Source: Sedimentisphaerales bacterium (GTDB lineage: Bacteria > Planctomycetota > Phycisphaerae > Sedimentisphaerales > SM23-30). Taken from it: DNA of 64,000 nucleotides. The notes under the pieces are model-generated. The model was not told the DNA's origin, did not search any database, and saw only the letters and a program-made list of their open reading frames with translations. The stretch covers positions 43,185 through 107,184 of the forward strand of contig JANQJS010000012.1 of NCBI GenBank assembly GCA_028281535.1, in the 5' to 3' direction. A program made the position numbers and the translations under genes. This document shows, piece by piece, positions 1 through 8,525 of the stretch; within the stretch, counting starts at the first letter, position 1, and every line of letters begins with the position of its first letter.

Positions 1-1
1 A

Positions 2-1186
2 GATGCAGCGGGTAATAATTCTGCTTACAGCAGTGCAATTAATGTCTCAACGCAAGCTGCTGCGGATACGTCACCTCCGACGCCGAATCCCGCGACCTTC
101 GCTTCGAATCCGGCTTCGACAGGTACCTCGTCGATTAGTATGACCGCGACGACGGGTAGTGACGCCACCGGGCCAGTTGAGTATTTCTTCACAGAAACCA
201 CCGGCAGACCTGGCGGAAGTAGTAGCATTTGGCAGACGTCGACGAGTTACACGGATACCTTGCTATCACCCAACACGGAATATTGCTATACCGTGACGAT
301 GCGTGATTCAGTGGGAACGCCTAATGTCGGATCTGCATCTGCAGCATTATGTGCGACAACCGATCCATTGCCGGATACCACTCCACCGAGTGTGCCGACC
401 AATTTGGCATCACCTGCTCAAACGGAGACGACGATTGATTTAACCTGGACAGCATCGACAGATAATGTAGGTGTGACGGGTTATGATATTCGTGTGGATG
501 GTGGTAGTCCTATCAGTGTGGGTGCCGTCACATCGCATACTTTAACCGGCTTAACCGCAGGTACCAGTTATGCGATTGATATCCGTGCGAAAGATGCCGC
601 GGGCAATAACTCTGCTTACAGCAGTGCGATTAATGTCTCGACGCAAGCAAGCAGCGGTTGTGGTACTGGTCAGCCTTACACTAACTTTGTGGGTGCCGGT
701 AACGCACAAAATGTTGTCGCAACGGCCAGCAGTAATGATGGTTCTGCTAATGCAACGCAGACGATCAATGGCTCAGGTTTGTCAGGCAATACTCATGATG
801 ATGAGTGGGGTAATACTTGGACCTCTGATGGTGACAATGGTAATCCTAATGCACCAAATCCAAACCCAGCTCGTGGAAATACTAACTGGATTTCTTATGA
901 CTTAGGTCATAGCTATAAGTTGGGTCAAATGCAGGTTTGGAATGGTAGTGAGATTGCTTCTCGTGGTTTGAATTTGGTTTCAGTTGATTATTCAACCGAT
1001 GGAACGAATTGGACCACCATTGCTAATAATGTGAACTGGCCTCAAGCATCCAGTACCAACAATGGATTTAACGGTCCAGACTTTGCGGGTGTTTGTGCTC
1101 GATATGTTGTGATTACCGTTCATAGTAATCATGGCAATGGCTTTGCTAATCAGTTAGCTGAGGTCAAGTTTAATATTGTTCCATAA
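2..1186 (+). CDS. C-terminal part of a large secreted Fn3/discoidin-like protein (5' end outside window)
   Basis: The reading frame is open from the left edge, so the ATG at 140 is internal and the true start lies upstream. The visible ~394 residues begin at the end of one Fn3 module, continue with a Fn3-like module of the 'TPNPATF..SISMTATTGSD' type, then a canonical Fn3 module (about 370-655 nt), and end in a ~170-residue galactose-binding/discoidin-like domain opening at CGTGQPYTNF and closing with LAEVKFNIVP. That last domain is clearly homologous to the one inside the next gene (about 4540-5065). No catalytic domain is visible; by analogy with its two neighbours the missing N-terminus may hold one, which is inference. 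Its Fn3 DNA is nearly the same as copies in the 10.6-18.9 kb gene. It is probably extracellular, binding carbohydrate or cell surface. Confidence 0.9.
   Translation, partial: DAAGNNSAYSSAINVSTQAAADTSPPTPNPATFASNPASTGTSSISMTATTGSDATGPVEYFFTETTGRPGGSSSIWQTSTSYTDTLLSPNTEYCYTVTMRDSVGTPNVGSASAALCATTDPLPDTTPPSVPTNLASPAQTETTIDLTWTASTDNVGVTGYDIRVDGGSPISVGAVTSHTLTGLTAGTSYAIDIRAKDAAGNNSAYSSAINVSTQASSGCGTGQPYTNFVGAGNAQNVVATASSNDGSANATQTINGSGLSGNTHDDEWGNTWTSDGDNGNPNAPNPNPARGNTNWISYDLGHSYKLGQMQVWNGSEIASRGLNLVSVDYSTDGTNWTTIANNVNWPQASSTNNGFNGPDFAGVCARYVVITVHSNHGNGFANQLAEVKFNIVP
382..651 (+). repeat. Fn3-encoding DNA repeat, copy shared with the 10.6-18.9 kb gene
   Basis: This ~270-bp stretch encodes one Fn3 module (PSVPTNLASPAQTETTIDL onward) and matches by eye about nine bases in ten with copies near 15,690, 17,112, 17,400 and 18,162. 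The first 54 bases of the window are the tail of another copy. The closest partner looks like the copy at 17,112-17,382, which shares the same silent choices over the GNNSAYSSAINVSTQ stretch. Confidence 0.8.
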
Positions 1187-1209
1187 CGTTTAAACATACT
1201 TTTTTAGTT

Positions 1210-1244
1210 GCAGGGCCCTGGGGATCCGGGGCTCTGCATTTTTT
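1210..1244 (+). terminator. Rho-independent terminator after the truncated secreted-protein gene
   Basis: A 9-bp stem GCAGGGCCC / GGGCTCTGC (one G-U pair) with a 10-base loop is followed by ATTTTTTAT. It lies 24 bases after the TAA. The preceding bases (ATACTTTTTTAG) resemble the start of the 3' regions of the two paralogous genes at 6.37 and 18.91 kb. Confidence 0.8.
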
Positions 1245-1583
1245 ATAAAATTAAGTGTCATGATAATGAAGATTAACAAAGTGTTACTAACAGAAAGGAG
1301 ATACCTATTGGGCAATCTGTTTTAGATAAGTGGTAAGCAACTAGGATATAAGAATCGATTAGTGTGTATGTTGATTGATTTTGGCAAGGTTACAATTACT
1401 TACCCTTTCATTACGAAAAGTAATCTTCCTTTACTTGAATCCTACCATGCTCCTTGATGGTCGATGGGGCATACTTTTTCACTTATGACTAATGCTCAGA
1501 AGCTACCTAGCAAGACAACAATGTATAAGTGCGTTTTTTGAAGTGGTGTAAATATAATTTCAAGTTAACAAGGAATTGTGAGT
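1245..1583 (+). other. Intergenic leader region, no gene seen
   Basis: This is 339 bases between the terminator and the next start. It holds one copy of the ATTAGTGTGT motif near 1358 that recurs upstream of other secreted-protein genes here, and a short hairpin ACCAT/ATGGT near 1443-1460. The AAGGA Shine-Dalgarno at 1570-1574 serves the ATG at 1584. No open reading frame of credible composition was seen. Confidence 0.5.
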
Positions 1584-4500
1584 ATGAAAAGTAAAGTGAC
1601 TATGAAGAAAACTATTTTATTATTATTAATGAGTCTATGTCTACAGGCAAATGACTTATTGGCTCAAGGCTCATGGACGACATCGGTTCGCACAGGTGTT
1701 GAAGCGATCCATATGGGCTTGTTACCTCCAGCGGGTAGCAATCCTGCTCGTGTGATTGTTTATTCCTATCGGGATCCATTTGCCAGTCCTTCTGAAGGAC
1801 CCTATCCCGCAGGGATTTTTAATCCGAATAGTCCTCTAAGTGGTATTATTCGAACAACAACCGATAGTCATTTTTGTGGTGGTCACACGATGATGGCTGA
1901 TGGTCGATTTTTTATGATTGATGGCGAAACCGCTAATTCAGAGGGGAGCCCAGCCGGTGGTGGAGACATTAATATGTATAATCCTGCAACTGATACATGG
2001 GAAAATGGTGGCAAGATGGCTTCCAGTAGTATTCGATGGTATCCATCAACCATTTTGTTGGGGAATGGTAAGCTGGTTACTTTCGGTGGAACAACGCACG
2101 GTGGTGGTGATTTAGCTAGCTTTGTCAATGGTGATCGGTCACTTGAAGTCTTTGATCCAGCCACTAATACATCAACTTGCATTAGTGGTTGTTCAAATCT
2201 GATGCCTTATCAAGATGCCAATGCCTATCCGCGTGTATTTTTGTTAGATGATAATTCAACGACGAATGTTTTTAAAATTCTTATGACGGGTGCGGATGCA
2301 GATTCCTACATCTTTACCATTAATACCGATACCAACACAGGCTCTGTTATTACAGGACCACAAGATGGTCAGGCACCGGGTAGTGGTAATGGCAAAGGGC
2401 GCGCGCAAGGAACTTATGCTCGTCTTGATGATGGAAGTATTCTTGCTTTGGGTGGTACTGCTCCTAATTCGGAAGAAGGTGGGGCGAATACCGTTTCCAG
2501 AATGTTGAATCCCGAATCTAGCTCACGTAGTTGGAGCAACGCAACGAATATGAGCTTTGGCCGAATGAATACATTATGTCAATTAATGGCAGATGGTCAG
2601 TTATTAGCATTTGGTGGTGATGTTTCCGGTACAAGTCAATATACACCTGAAATGTTTAATCCTGTTTCTAATACCTGGACAAGTATGGCGATGATGAATG
2701 GTAGCGGAACGGATACCGAAGGACGAAACTATCATACATCGGCTGTTTTATTGCCAGATGGTCGTCTTTGTGTTTCTGGTGGCGAAGGTATTGATAACCC
2801 ACGTACGGCTGGTGGAACGCTGGGGGTTGGTGGTGAAACAGATTTAACAACCTTTTATTCACCTCCTTATTTAAGTACGGCAACCGCGCGTCCTGTTATT
2901 ACAAGTGCACCATCAACGGCAAATTATAATCAAAGTATTGCGATTAATTATGATGCAACGAAAGGACCTGTCACTATGGTGAAGTTGCGTCGTACGGGGA
3001 CATCCACTCACAGTTTTGCGTATGACATGAGAGGCCATACCCTGTTTACGGGTAGTGATAGTGATGGCACTGTGAATGTGACAATTCCAAATAATAGTAA
3101 TCAAGTAATTCCAGGGTATTATTTACTTTTTATATTTAGAGATTCAGGAAATGTAAAAGTTCCATCTGTTGCAACATGGATCAAAATTGATGGCAGTTCG
3201 ACTCCTGGTGATACGAATCCTCCTAGTCAACCTACTATTCAGTCCGTGGTTGCTGATAGTTCGACACAAATTACTGTGACATCCACGATATCAACGGATG
3301 CCGAAGGCAGCAATCCTGTAGAGTATCAATTCGAGGAAACAAGTAATAACACCGGTGGAACTGATAGTGATTGGCAACCTTCAACCATTTATGTTGATGC
3401 TAGCTTAAACACTAACACGCAATATTGTTATAAGGTACGTGCCCGTGACGCAGCGGGAACGCCGAATGAAACAGGTTATTCTTCAGTAAACGGTGTTTGT
3501 ACATTTACTCTTTCGGTCGATACCACTTCTCCTGCAGCTCCAGTTTGGGCAACCAATGGGCAACCAACGGCAGTAGGCGATACCATGATTACTATGCAAG
3601 TCGATGCTGTGTCAGATCCTTCTACTCCAGTGATGTATTCATTTGAAGAAACTTCGGGTAATAATGGACCTAATAGTGGCTGGCAAGTGTCACCTAGTTT
3701 TGTTGCTTCTGGTTTGAACGCAGCAACTACATACACGTATCAAGTGCGTGCACGTGATGGAGCTGCTATACCGAATGTCGGTAGCTATTCATCAGCATTA
3801 TCTGCGATGACGGCTATTGAAGATAACAATATTGAAATTACTGTTGGGCTAAATGGTACTAACAGTTTTACTCCTGCTAATGTGACTTTAAATGTTGGTC
3901 AAACAGTGGATTGGAATTTTGTTTCAAATGGTCATAATGTTTGGTCCGGGTTGTCTGGTGCACATACGGTGTTATTGGGTGATCCAGCATGGACAGGATT
4001 ACCGGGCGGTGGCACGATGTTGTTTAATTCATCATCTGCTCCACCGACAACCAATCCTGCTGGATTTGAGTATTCGGTTACATTCGACCAGAACTTTTTG
4101 GACAACTCAACCGGAGATGCTGGTGCCACCAATCAGTACAATTATCATTGTCATGTCCATGGTAGTGGTTCTCCGAACTTGATGTTTGGTACGATCACCA
4201 TTAATGGTGGTAATGATGTAAAAGCTCCGATTCCAAATCCGATGACCTTTGCTATGCCTCCGAATGCTACGAGCAGTAGTGCGATTACCATGACAGCTAC
4301 TACGGCATTGGATGGACAAAGTCCTCCGGTGCAATATAACTTTGTGAATACTTCCTCAACGGGAACGGGCGGTAGCAGCTCTGGCTGGCAAAACTCAGCG
4401 ACCTTTACAGATGTCGGATTGGAAGCTGGTAAAAACTATTGCTATACGGTACAAGCGCGTGATTTCGCAGGTGCAGGTAGCACGATGAATTCGGGAGTAG

Positions 4501-6365
4501 CATCTTCTGCGGTTTGTGCAGATACCCAAAACGCTCCAACGTGCGGTAGTGGACAACCATTTAGTGATTACCTGGGTGCCGGTCATACGACGGGCATTAC
4601 AGTAACGCAGAGTAGTGTGGATGAAACCGCAACAGGTGTAAAAACCATTGATGGTAGCGGTTTATCTGGTAACAATCACGGTGGTACCTGGAATCATTCA
4701 TGGCAAAGTCCCAGTGCGTCTGCGAATCCAAATTCTACTCGTGGGACGACTCACTGGATACGTTACGATTTTGGTCATCTTTACACATTAGGTGTGATGC
4801 AGGCCTGGAATCATAGTGAAAGCGGTGTCACGACGCGTGGTTTACAAAGCGTTAGCATTGATTACTCACAAGATGGCACCAACTGGACACAATTGGGTTC
4901 AGGGCCATTTACTTTCCCACAAGCCTCTGACTCAGGAGCTAATAATGGATTTAATGCAGCTGATTTCGGTGGTGTCTGTGCTCGCTATGTCATTCTGACG
5001 AGTAATACAAATTATAGTAATGGGTTTGCACATGCATTAGCAGAAGTTAAATTTAATATAGTTTCTTCCGGTCCTACACAATGTACTGTTCCAAATGTAG
5101 TCGGTCAAGCTCAGGCGACGGCTCAAACGAATATCACTAATGCGAACTTGACAGTGGGTACCGTAACCAACCAGAGTAGTTCAACGGTTGCAGCTGGTAA
5201 CGTGATTAGTACGAGTCCTGCGGCAAGTTCTTCAGTGACTTGTGGCAGTGCGGTGAATATCGTTGTTTCGACAGGCCCAGCCTTGTGTACCGTTCCAAAT
5301 GTAGTTGGTCAAGCTCAGGCGACAGCTCAAACGAATATCACTAATGCTAATTTGACAGTGGGTACCGTAACCAACCAGAGTAGTTCAACGGTTGCAGTTG
5401 GTAACGTGATTAGCACGAGTCCCGCGGCAAGTACTTCTGTAACTTGTGGCAGTGCGGTGAATATCTTTGTTTCGACCGGTCCAGCCTTGTGTACCGTTCC
5501 AAATGTCGTTGGTCAAGCTCAGGCGACAGCTCAAACGAATATCACTAATGCTAATTTGACAGTGGGTACCGTAACCAACCAGAGTAGTTCAACGGTTGCA
5601 GCTGGTAACGTGATTAGCACGAGTCCCGCGGCAAGTACTTCTGTAACTTGTGGCAGTGCGGTGAATATCTTTGTTTCGACCGGTCCTGCCTTATGTACTG
5701 TTCCAAATGTCGTCGGTCAAGCGCAAGCAACGGCTCAAACAAATATCACAAACGCGAACTTGACAGTGGGTACCGTAACCAACCAGAGTAGTTCGACGGT
5801 TGCAGCTGGTAATGTGATTAGCACGAGTCCCGCGGCAAGTTCTTCAGTGACTTGTGGTAGTGCGGTGAATATTTTTGTTTCGACAGGCCCAGGTGGTGGT
5901 ACCGGCCCCATTACGATTACCAATCACAGTTTTGAACAGCCTGGTACAGGTAGTGAAGTTACAAACTTTGGTAATATCCCTGGTTGGAATGGCCCAACAA
6001 GTGGTGAATCCGGTATCAGTAATGGTGATGGCGGTACCAATGGTAGCTGGTCCATGTTCCTTTGTAACTGTGATAGCTTTGCTACACAAACCACCAGTCA
6101 TACGATTGCGGCCGGTACCTATCAGGTTCAGGTTGATGCCAAAGAAGAAGGGACTCTGCAGGTTGAACTCTTCCATGGCAGTACCATATTAGGATCTCAA
6201 AGCTTTGCAATTAGTTCAGATAGTTTTTCAACGAAGAGTTTTAACGTGATTGTATCAGGAAGTAATCCTGGTATAGGTCAAACACTGGGCATTCGTCTGC
6301 AGAATTCAGCTTCAGGTGAAAGCTGGACTGTTGTGGATAACGTTCGTGTGACTAAGACGAATTAG
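1584..6365 (+). CDS. Secreted galactose/glyoxal-oxidase-like protein with cupredoxin, discoidin-like and four PASTA modules
   Basis: Predicted extracellular copper-radical oxidase mosaic. Positions are counted from the GTG at 1578; the ATG at 1584 is preferred because AAGGA lies 9 bases before it. Order: signal peptide (to ~30); kelch-type galactose-oxidase-like domain (~35-435) and its C-terminal DUF1929-like part (~440-540); two Fn3-like modules; a plastocyanin-like domain (~752-876); a Fn3-like module; a discoidin-like domain (~988-1163); four PASTA repeats (1169-1438); a DUF642-like C-terminal domain shared with the 10.6 kb gene. Candidate copper-radical ligands are all present: C100 (FCGGHT), Y155 (RWYP), Y385-H386 (NYHTS) and H478 (STHS). 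The cupredoxin keeps type 1 ligands H786, C858, H861 and M869. The family oxidises primary alcohols or aldehydes to yield H2O2; the substrate is unknown. The cupredoxin could supply or relay electrons or copper, which is inference. Confidence 0.9.
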   Translation: MKSKVTMKKTILLLLMSLCLQANDLLAQGSWTTSVRTGVEAIHMGLLPPAGSNPARVIVYSYRDPFASPSEGPYPAGIFNPNSPLSGIIRTTTDSHFCGGHTMMADGRFFMIDGETANSEGSPAGGGDINMYNPATDTWENGGKMASSSIRWYPSTILLGNGKLVTFGGTTHGGGDLASFVNGDRSLEVFDPATNTSTCISGCSNLMPYQDANAYPRVFLLDDNSTTNVFKILMTGADADSYIFTINTDTNTGSVITGPQDGQAPGSGNGKGRAQGTYARLDDGSILALGGTAPNSEEGGANTVSRMLNPESSSRSWSNATNMSFGRMNTLCQLMADGQLLAFGGDVSGTSQYTPEMFNPVSNTWTSMAMMNGSGTDTEGRNYHTSAVLLPDGRLCVSGGEGIDNPRTAGGTLGVGGETDLTTFYSPPYLSTATARPVITSAPSTANYNQSIAINYDATKGPVTMVKLRRTGTSTHSFAYDMRGHTLFTGSDSDGTVNVTIPNNSNQVIPGYYLLFIFRDSGNVKVPSVATWIKIDGSSTPGDTNPPSQPTIQSVVADSSTQITVTSTISTDAEGSNPVEYQFEETSNNTGGTDSDWQPSTIYVDASLNTNTQYCYKVRARDAAGTPNETGYSSVNGVCTFTLSVDTTSPAAPVWATNGQPTAVGDTMITMQVDAVSDPSTPVMYSFEETSGNNGPNSGWQVSPSFVASGLNAATTYTYQVRARDGAAIPNVGSYSSALSAMTAIEDNNIEITVGLNGTNSFTPANVTLNVGQTVDWNFVSNGHNVWSGLSGAHTVLLGDPAWTGLPGGGTMLFNSSSAPPTTNPAGFEYSVTFDQNFLDNSTGDAGATNQYNYHCHVHGSGSPNLMFGTITINGGNDVKAPIPNPMTFAMPPNATSSSAITMTATTALDGQSPPVQYNFVNTSSTGTGGSSSGWQNSATFTDVGLEAGKNYCYTVQARDFAGAGSTMNSGVASSAVCADTQNAPTCGSGQPFSDYLGAGHTTGITVTQSSVDETATGVKTIDGSGLSGNNHGGTWNHSWQSPSASANPNSTRGTTHWIRYDFGHLYTLGVMQAWNHSESGVTTRGLQSVSIDYSQDGTNWTQLGSGPFTFPQASDSGANNGFNAADFGGVCARYVILTSNTNYSNGFAHALAEVKFNIVSSGPTQCTVPNVVGQAQATAQTNITNANLTVGTVTNQSSSTVAAGNVISTSPAASSSVTCGSAVNIVVSTGPALCTVPNVVGQAQATAQTNITNANLTVGTVTNQSSSTVAVGNVISTSPAASTSVTCGSAVNIFVSTGPALCTVPNVVGQAQATAQTNITNANLTVGTVTNQSSSTVAAGNVISTSPAASTSVTCGSAVNIFVSTGPALCTVPNVVGQAQATAQTNITNANLTVGTVTNQSSSTVAAGNVISTSPAASSSVTCGSAVNIFVSTGPGGGTGPITITNHSFEQPGTGSEVTNFGNIPGWNGPTSGESGISNGDGGTNGSWSMFLCNCDSFATQTTSHTIAAGTYQVQVDAKEEGTLQVELFHGSTILGSQSFAISSDSFSTKSFNVIVSGSNPGIGQTLGIRLQNSASGESWTVVDNVRVTKTN
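5082..5893 (+). repeat. Four 204-bp tandem repeats encoding PASTA modules
   Basis: Units start at the Cys codon (TGT) at 5082, 5286, 5490 and 5694, exactly 204 bases (68 codons) apart. Each encodes a CTVPNVVGQAQATAQ...STGP PASTA module, and the protein repeats are nearly identical, with DNA differing only at scattered mostly silent positions. The array lies inside the 1,594-residue oxidase-like gene. Confidence 0.95.
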
Positions 6366-6399
6366 TTTATAAAAAATAAAGTTATACACACTTTCTTAA

Positions 6400-6433
6400 T
6401 TGGCAGAGTCCTGTTTTTGCAGGGCTTTGCCAA
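6400..6433 (+). terminator. 3' hairpin conserved among the paralogous genes
   Basis: A 14-bp arm pair, TTGGCAGAGTCCTG / CAGGGCTTTGCCAA with G-U pairs, lies 35 bases after the stop, preceded by TTATACACACTTT. The same TTATACACACTTT plus TGGCAG hairpin follows the 10.6-18.9 kb gene. There is no U-tract after the stem, so it may be a processing or stability hairpin rather than a simple intrinsic terminator. Confidence 0.6.
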
Positions 6434-6480
6434 TGCATAAAAAGAAAGTTAAAAATTTAATTAATCATTTAGGTTTTTTG

Positions 6481-6519
6481 TGCTCTGTCAGGACACACTA
6501 GTTTTTTCCTGGCAGAGCA
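6481..6519 (+). other. Strong hairpin at the head of the next gene's leader
   Basis: A 13-bp stem TGCTCTGTCAGGA / TCCTGGCAGAGCA (one G-U) encloses a 13-base loop ending in a T-run. It reuses the same GGCAGAG and TCCTG words as the hairpin at 6400-6433. It may be part of transcription termination of the upstream gene. Confidence 0.5.
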
Positions 6520-6529
6520 ACTTATACAA

Positions 6530-6773
6530 CTTGGAGAACTGGAGAAAACGAATTTGTCAATCTATATAAAAATAGTGTGTATAGGTCGAAATAATTCAAC
6601 TCCTTCAAGATAAAAATGATAGAGAAATAAACAACGGAATAATGTGTGTGTGTTGTTTATGTTAATTTGGTACCCCTTGATGTTAATCGTAGCATCAAGA
6701 TCCTTATCTTGATTGGTCCCTGTAACAATCAGGAGTTTGGAGAAAATGAAATTACAGGACATGGAGAAACATT
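6530..6773 (+). promoter_or_regulatory. Structured 5' leader, homologous to the leader at 36,597-36,730 (minus strand)
   Basis: The leader contains AAAATAGTGTGT (6565-6576) and ATAATGTGTGTGTG (about 6640), then three competing arms: CTTGATG (6676-6682), CATCAAGAT (6693-6701) and ATCTTGAT (6706-6713). The middle arm can pair with either flank. Next comes TTGGTCCCTGTAACAA (6713-6728), whose GTCCCTGTAA can pair with TTACAGGAC (6752-6760) directly before the GGAGA Shine-Dalgarno. The same order of elements precedes the minus-strand gene ending at 34,965, with different arm sequences that still pair. This suggests a cis-regulatory RNA of unknown class. Confidence 0.55.
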
Positions 6774-8417
6774 ATGAAAAAGTATTTTTTGTTGCTGTGT
6801 GCTTCAATATTTACTTTGAGCACAGCAAACCTCGCGCTAGCCGAAGATGCCTTTCCGCCTAGTTATAAATGTAGTGACCGGGCCTATCGTGTTATCTGGG
6901 ATTTTGATGATGAAGATGGTATTTTTGGCACAGAAACGATTCAAGGGCCTTTAGCTTCAGATGTTCAAGAAGCGGCTTTAGGATCTGAATGTTGTTTTAC
7001 CGCGGAAGACGATTTCTTTGGTGAATCGAATGCAACGATTGGTTCACGTACAGGTGTGGTCGTGGATACCTCGAATGGTGGTGATGAAGGTTTAAGTCAC
7101 GGTCGTTTGGTCTCTACCAACCTGGCAAAAACAGGTGAGAACGTTGCCTATCAAGTACAAATTACCTTTAATGGCACGGAAGCAGATTTAGGGCTTGTTA
7201 TTATGGAAGCGCTTAGTGGTGCTGTTCCAGAAACACCAACCCCTATTACCGGTTGTGCTGGTTCTTCAAATGATCCGGAAGAAGAACCTTCATTGACAAC
7301 TGTAGGAACGGCTGATCATGGAGATGGGTTTATCACCGTTGCTTATGAATTGGTGACGAATGGTGATGATTTAACCAATTGCACTAATTTACATCTGGCA
7401 TTTGAAGGCATGACGAATGGTATCGTGATTGATCAAATTACCATCGATGTGGCCTATTTTACGGGTGAAACATTGCCAGATGGTGGTTCATGTTTTCCAC
7501 CTGTTTTATCTGAAGGTGAAGTTTCATTGAGTGAAAATGATGTTTTAACCACCGGTGCATTCACCGTTGTTATGGATACCTCTACCGAAGCTCAAGCGAA
7601 TCCAGGTAGTGCTGTTGTTACTGTAACGATCGACCCAAATTCTGGGGACCCAACAACAACTAGCTTAACCGATTATTCATTAGCAACCGCATTAGGTGTA
7701 TCAGCTGCAGGTGTACCCGTGACACTGACGTTTGATGTGGGTAACTGGCATATTCCGCAAACAGTAACGGTGACAGCGATCGATGATGCTGTTCTTGAAC
7801 CTAATATCATTTGTGTGGAATCGTTTGGTGTTGGGTTTTCTGTCTCTTTGAGTGAGCCCAATGAAAATCCTTCATTGGATGGAAGTGTCTCTCGATCCAG
7901 TGGCGAATTGATTTCTATTCTGGATAACGAAGCAGGTTGTGTGATCATTGAAGAATCTTCCATTCAAGTAAATGAATTAGATCCTAATGAACCAAATAGC
8001 TGTGGTGTCATTTCATATTCGTTATCACGTTCACCTGCAACACCTGTGATTGTTACAGCTGAATCTGAAGATACAACGATTACATTTTCACCATCTACAT
8101 TAACCTTTGACAACACCGATTGGGCAGATCCTCAAGAGATTGTTGTTAAAGCGGTTCCTGATGATGAATTTGTAGGTGGTGAACCTGGATTAACAGCAGC
8201 GATCTCATCGAGTTCAAATGGTGAATCTGGTGATCTTAGTTTCTTTAATCCAATTGAGGGTGTCACCGTCACGATTATTCAGGACGAATGTGGAGAACTT
8301 CCATTCTTGTCTAAAGATTTAAATGAAGATTGTTTTGTTAACTTATTGGATTTTTCAATTTTTAGTACTCAGTGGTTTCAATGTACAGAACCTGATTCAG
8401 CAAATTGTCCAAACTAA
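6774..8417 (+). CDS. Secreted Calx-beta-like protein with C-terminal dockerin-like block
   Basis: A 547-residue exported protein. The signal peptide is about 1-23 (ending LALA). An N-terminal ~220-residue domain of unknown family includes a DHGDGF motif also found in the two paralogous proteins at 8.5 and 33.3 kb. Then come two Calx-beta/'PQTVTV' type beta-sandwich repeats (~240-390 and ~390-500), each with a W-x-x-P-Q-x-V/I strand. The last ~35 residues hold one dockerin-like EF-hand block (DLNEDCFVNLLDFS) followed by QW and a Cys-rich tail. Start: GGAGA with 6-base spacing. Such C-terminal blocks are typical of secreted Planctomycetota proteins and may mediate surface anchoring or calcium binding. 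No enzymatic motif was recognised. It sits between the oxidase-like gene and a related dockerin-like gene and is probably transcribed from its own structured leader. Confidence 0.88.
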   Translation: MKKYFLLLCASIFTLSTANLALAEDAFPPSYKCSDRAYRVIWDFDDEDGIFGTETIQGPLASDVQEAALGSECCFTAEDDFFGESNATIGSRTGVVVDTSNGGDEGLSHGRLVSTNLAKTGENVAYQVQITFNGTEADLGLVIMEALSGAVPETPTPITGCAGSSNDPEEEPSLTTVGTADHGDGFITVAYELVTNGDDLTNCTNLHLAFEGMTNGIVIDQITIDVAYFTGETLPDGGSCFPPVLSEGEVSLSENDVLTTGAFTVVMDTSTEAQANPGSAVVTVTIDPNSGDPTTTSLTDYSLATALGVSAAGVPVTLTFDVGNWHIPQTVTVTAIDDAVLEPNIICVESFGVGFSVSLSEPNENPSLDGSVSRSSGELISILDNEAGCVIIEESSIQVNELDPNEPNSCGVISYSLSRSPATPVIVTAESEDTTITFSPSTLTFDNTDWADPQEIVVKAVPDDEFVGGEPGLTAAISSSSNGESGDLSFFNPIEGVTVTIIQDECGELPFLSKDLNEDCFVNLLDFSIFSTQWFQCTEPDSANCPN

Positions 8418-8471
8418 TTTCATTTTTATTTAAATAATAATGAAGAATTAAAATGTCATAATCTCATCCAT

Positions 8472-8488
8472 GTTCGGCAAAGCTGAAC
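8472..8488 (+). promoter_or_regulatory. Small hairpin before the Shine-Dalgarno of the next gene
   Basis: GTTCGGC-AAA-GCTGAAC forms a 7-bp stem with one G-U pair, ~25 bases upstream of GGAGA and the ATG at 8526. It may affect mRNA stability or translation; no known riboswitch class was recognised. Confidence 0.3.
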
Positions 8489-8525
8489 AGGTGAGAGGAG
8501 AAAATATAAATTGGAGATACATAAC

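Noticed and set aside
570..905. 111-residue ORF inside the first gene
   Set aside because: It lies in another frame over a clear Fn3/discoidin-like coding region and has a Met/Arg/Leu-biased composition; a shadow.
1578..1583. GTG start for the 1.6 kb oxidase-like gene
   Set aside because: The AAGGA lies too close (3 bases) to GTG 1578 but at a normal distance from ATG 1584.
5082..5893. CRISPR-like regular spacing
   Set aside because: The period is 204 bases with the whole unit conserved and in frame; it encodes PASTA domains, not repeats with unique spacers.
6562..6762. Minus-strand ORF in the 6.5 kb leader
   Set aside because: It covers the structured leader and has no ribosome site; the conserved signal there is RNA structure, not coding.
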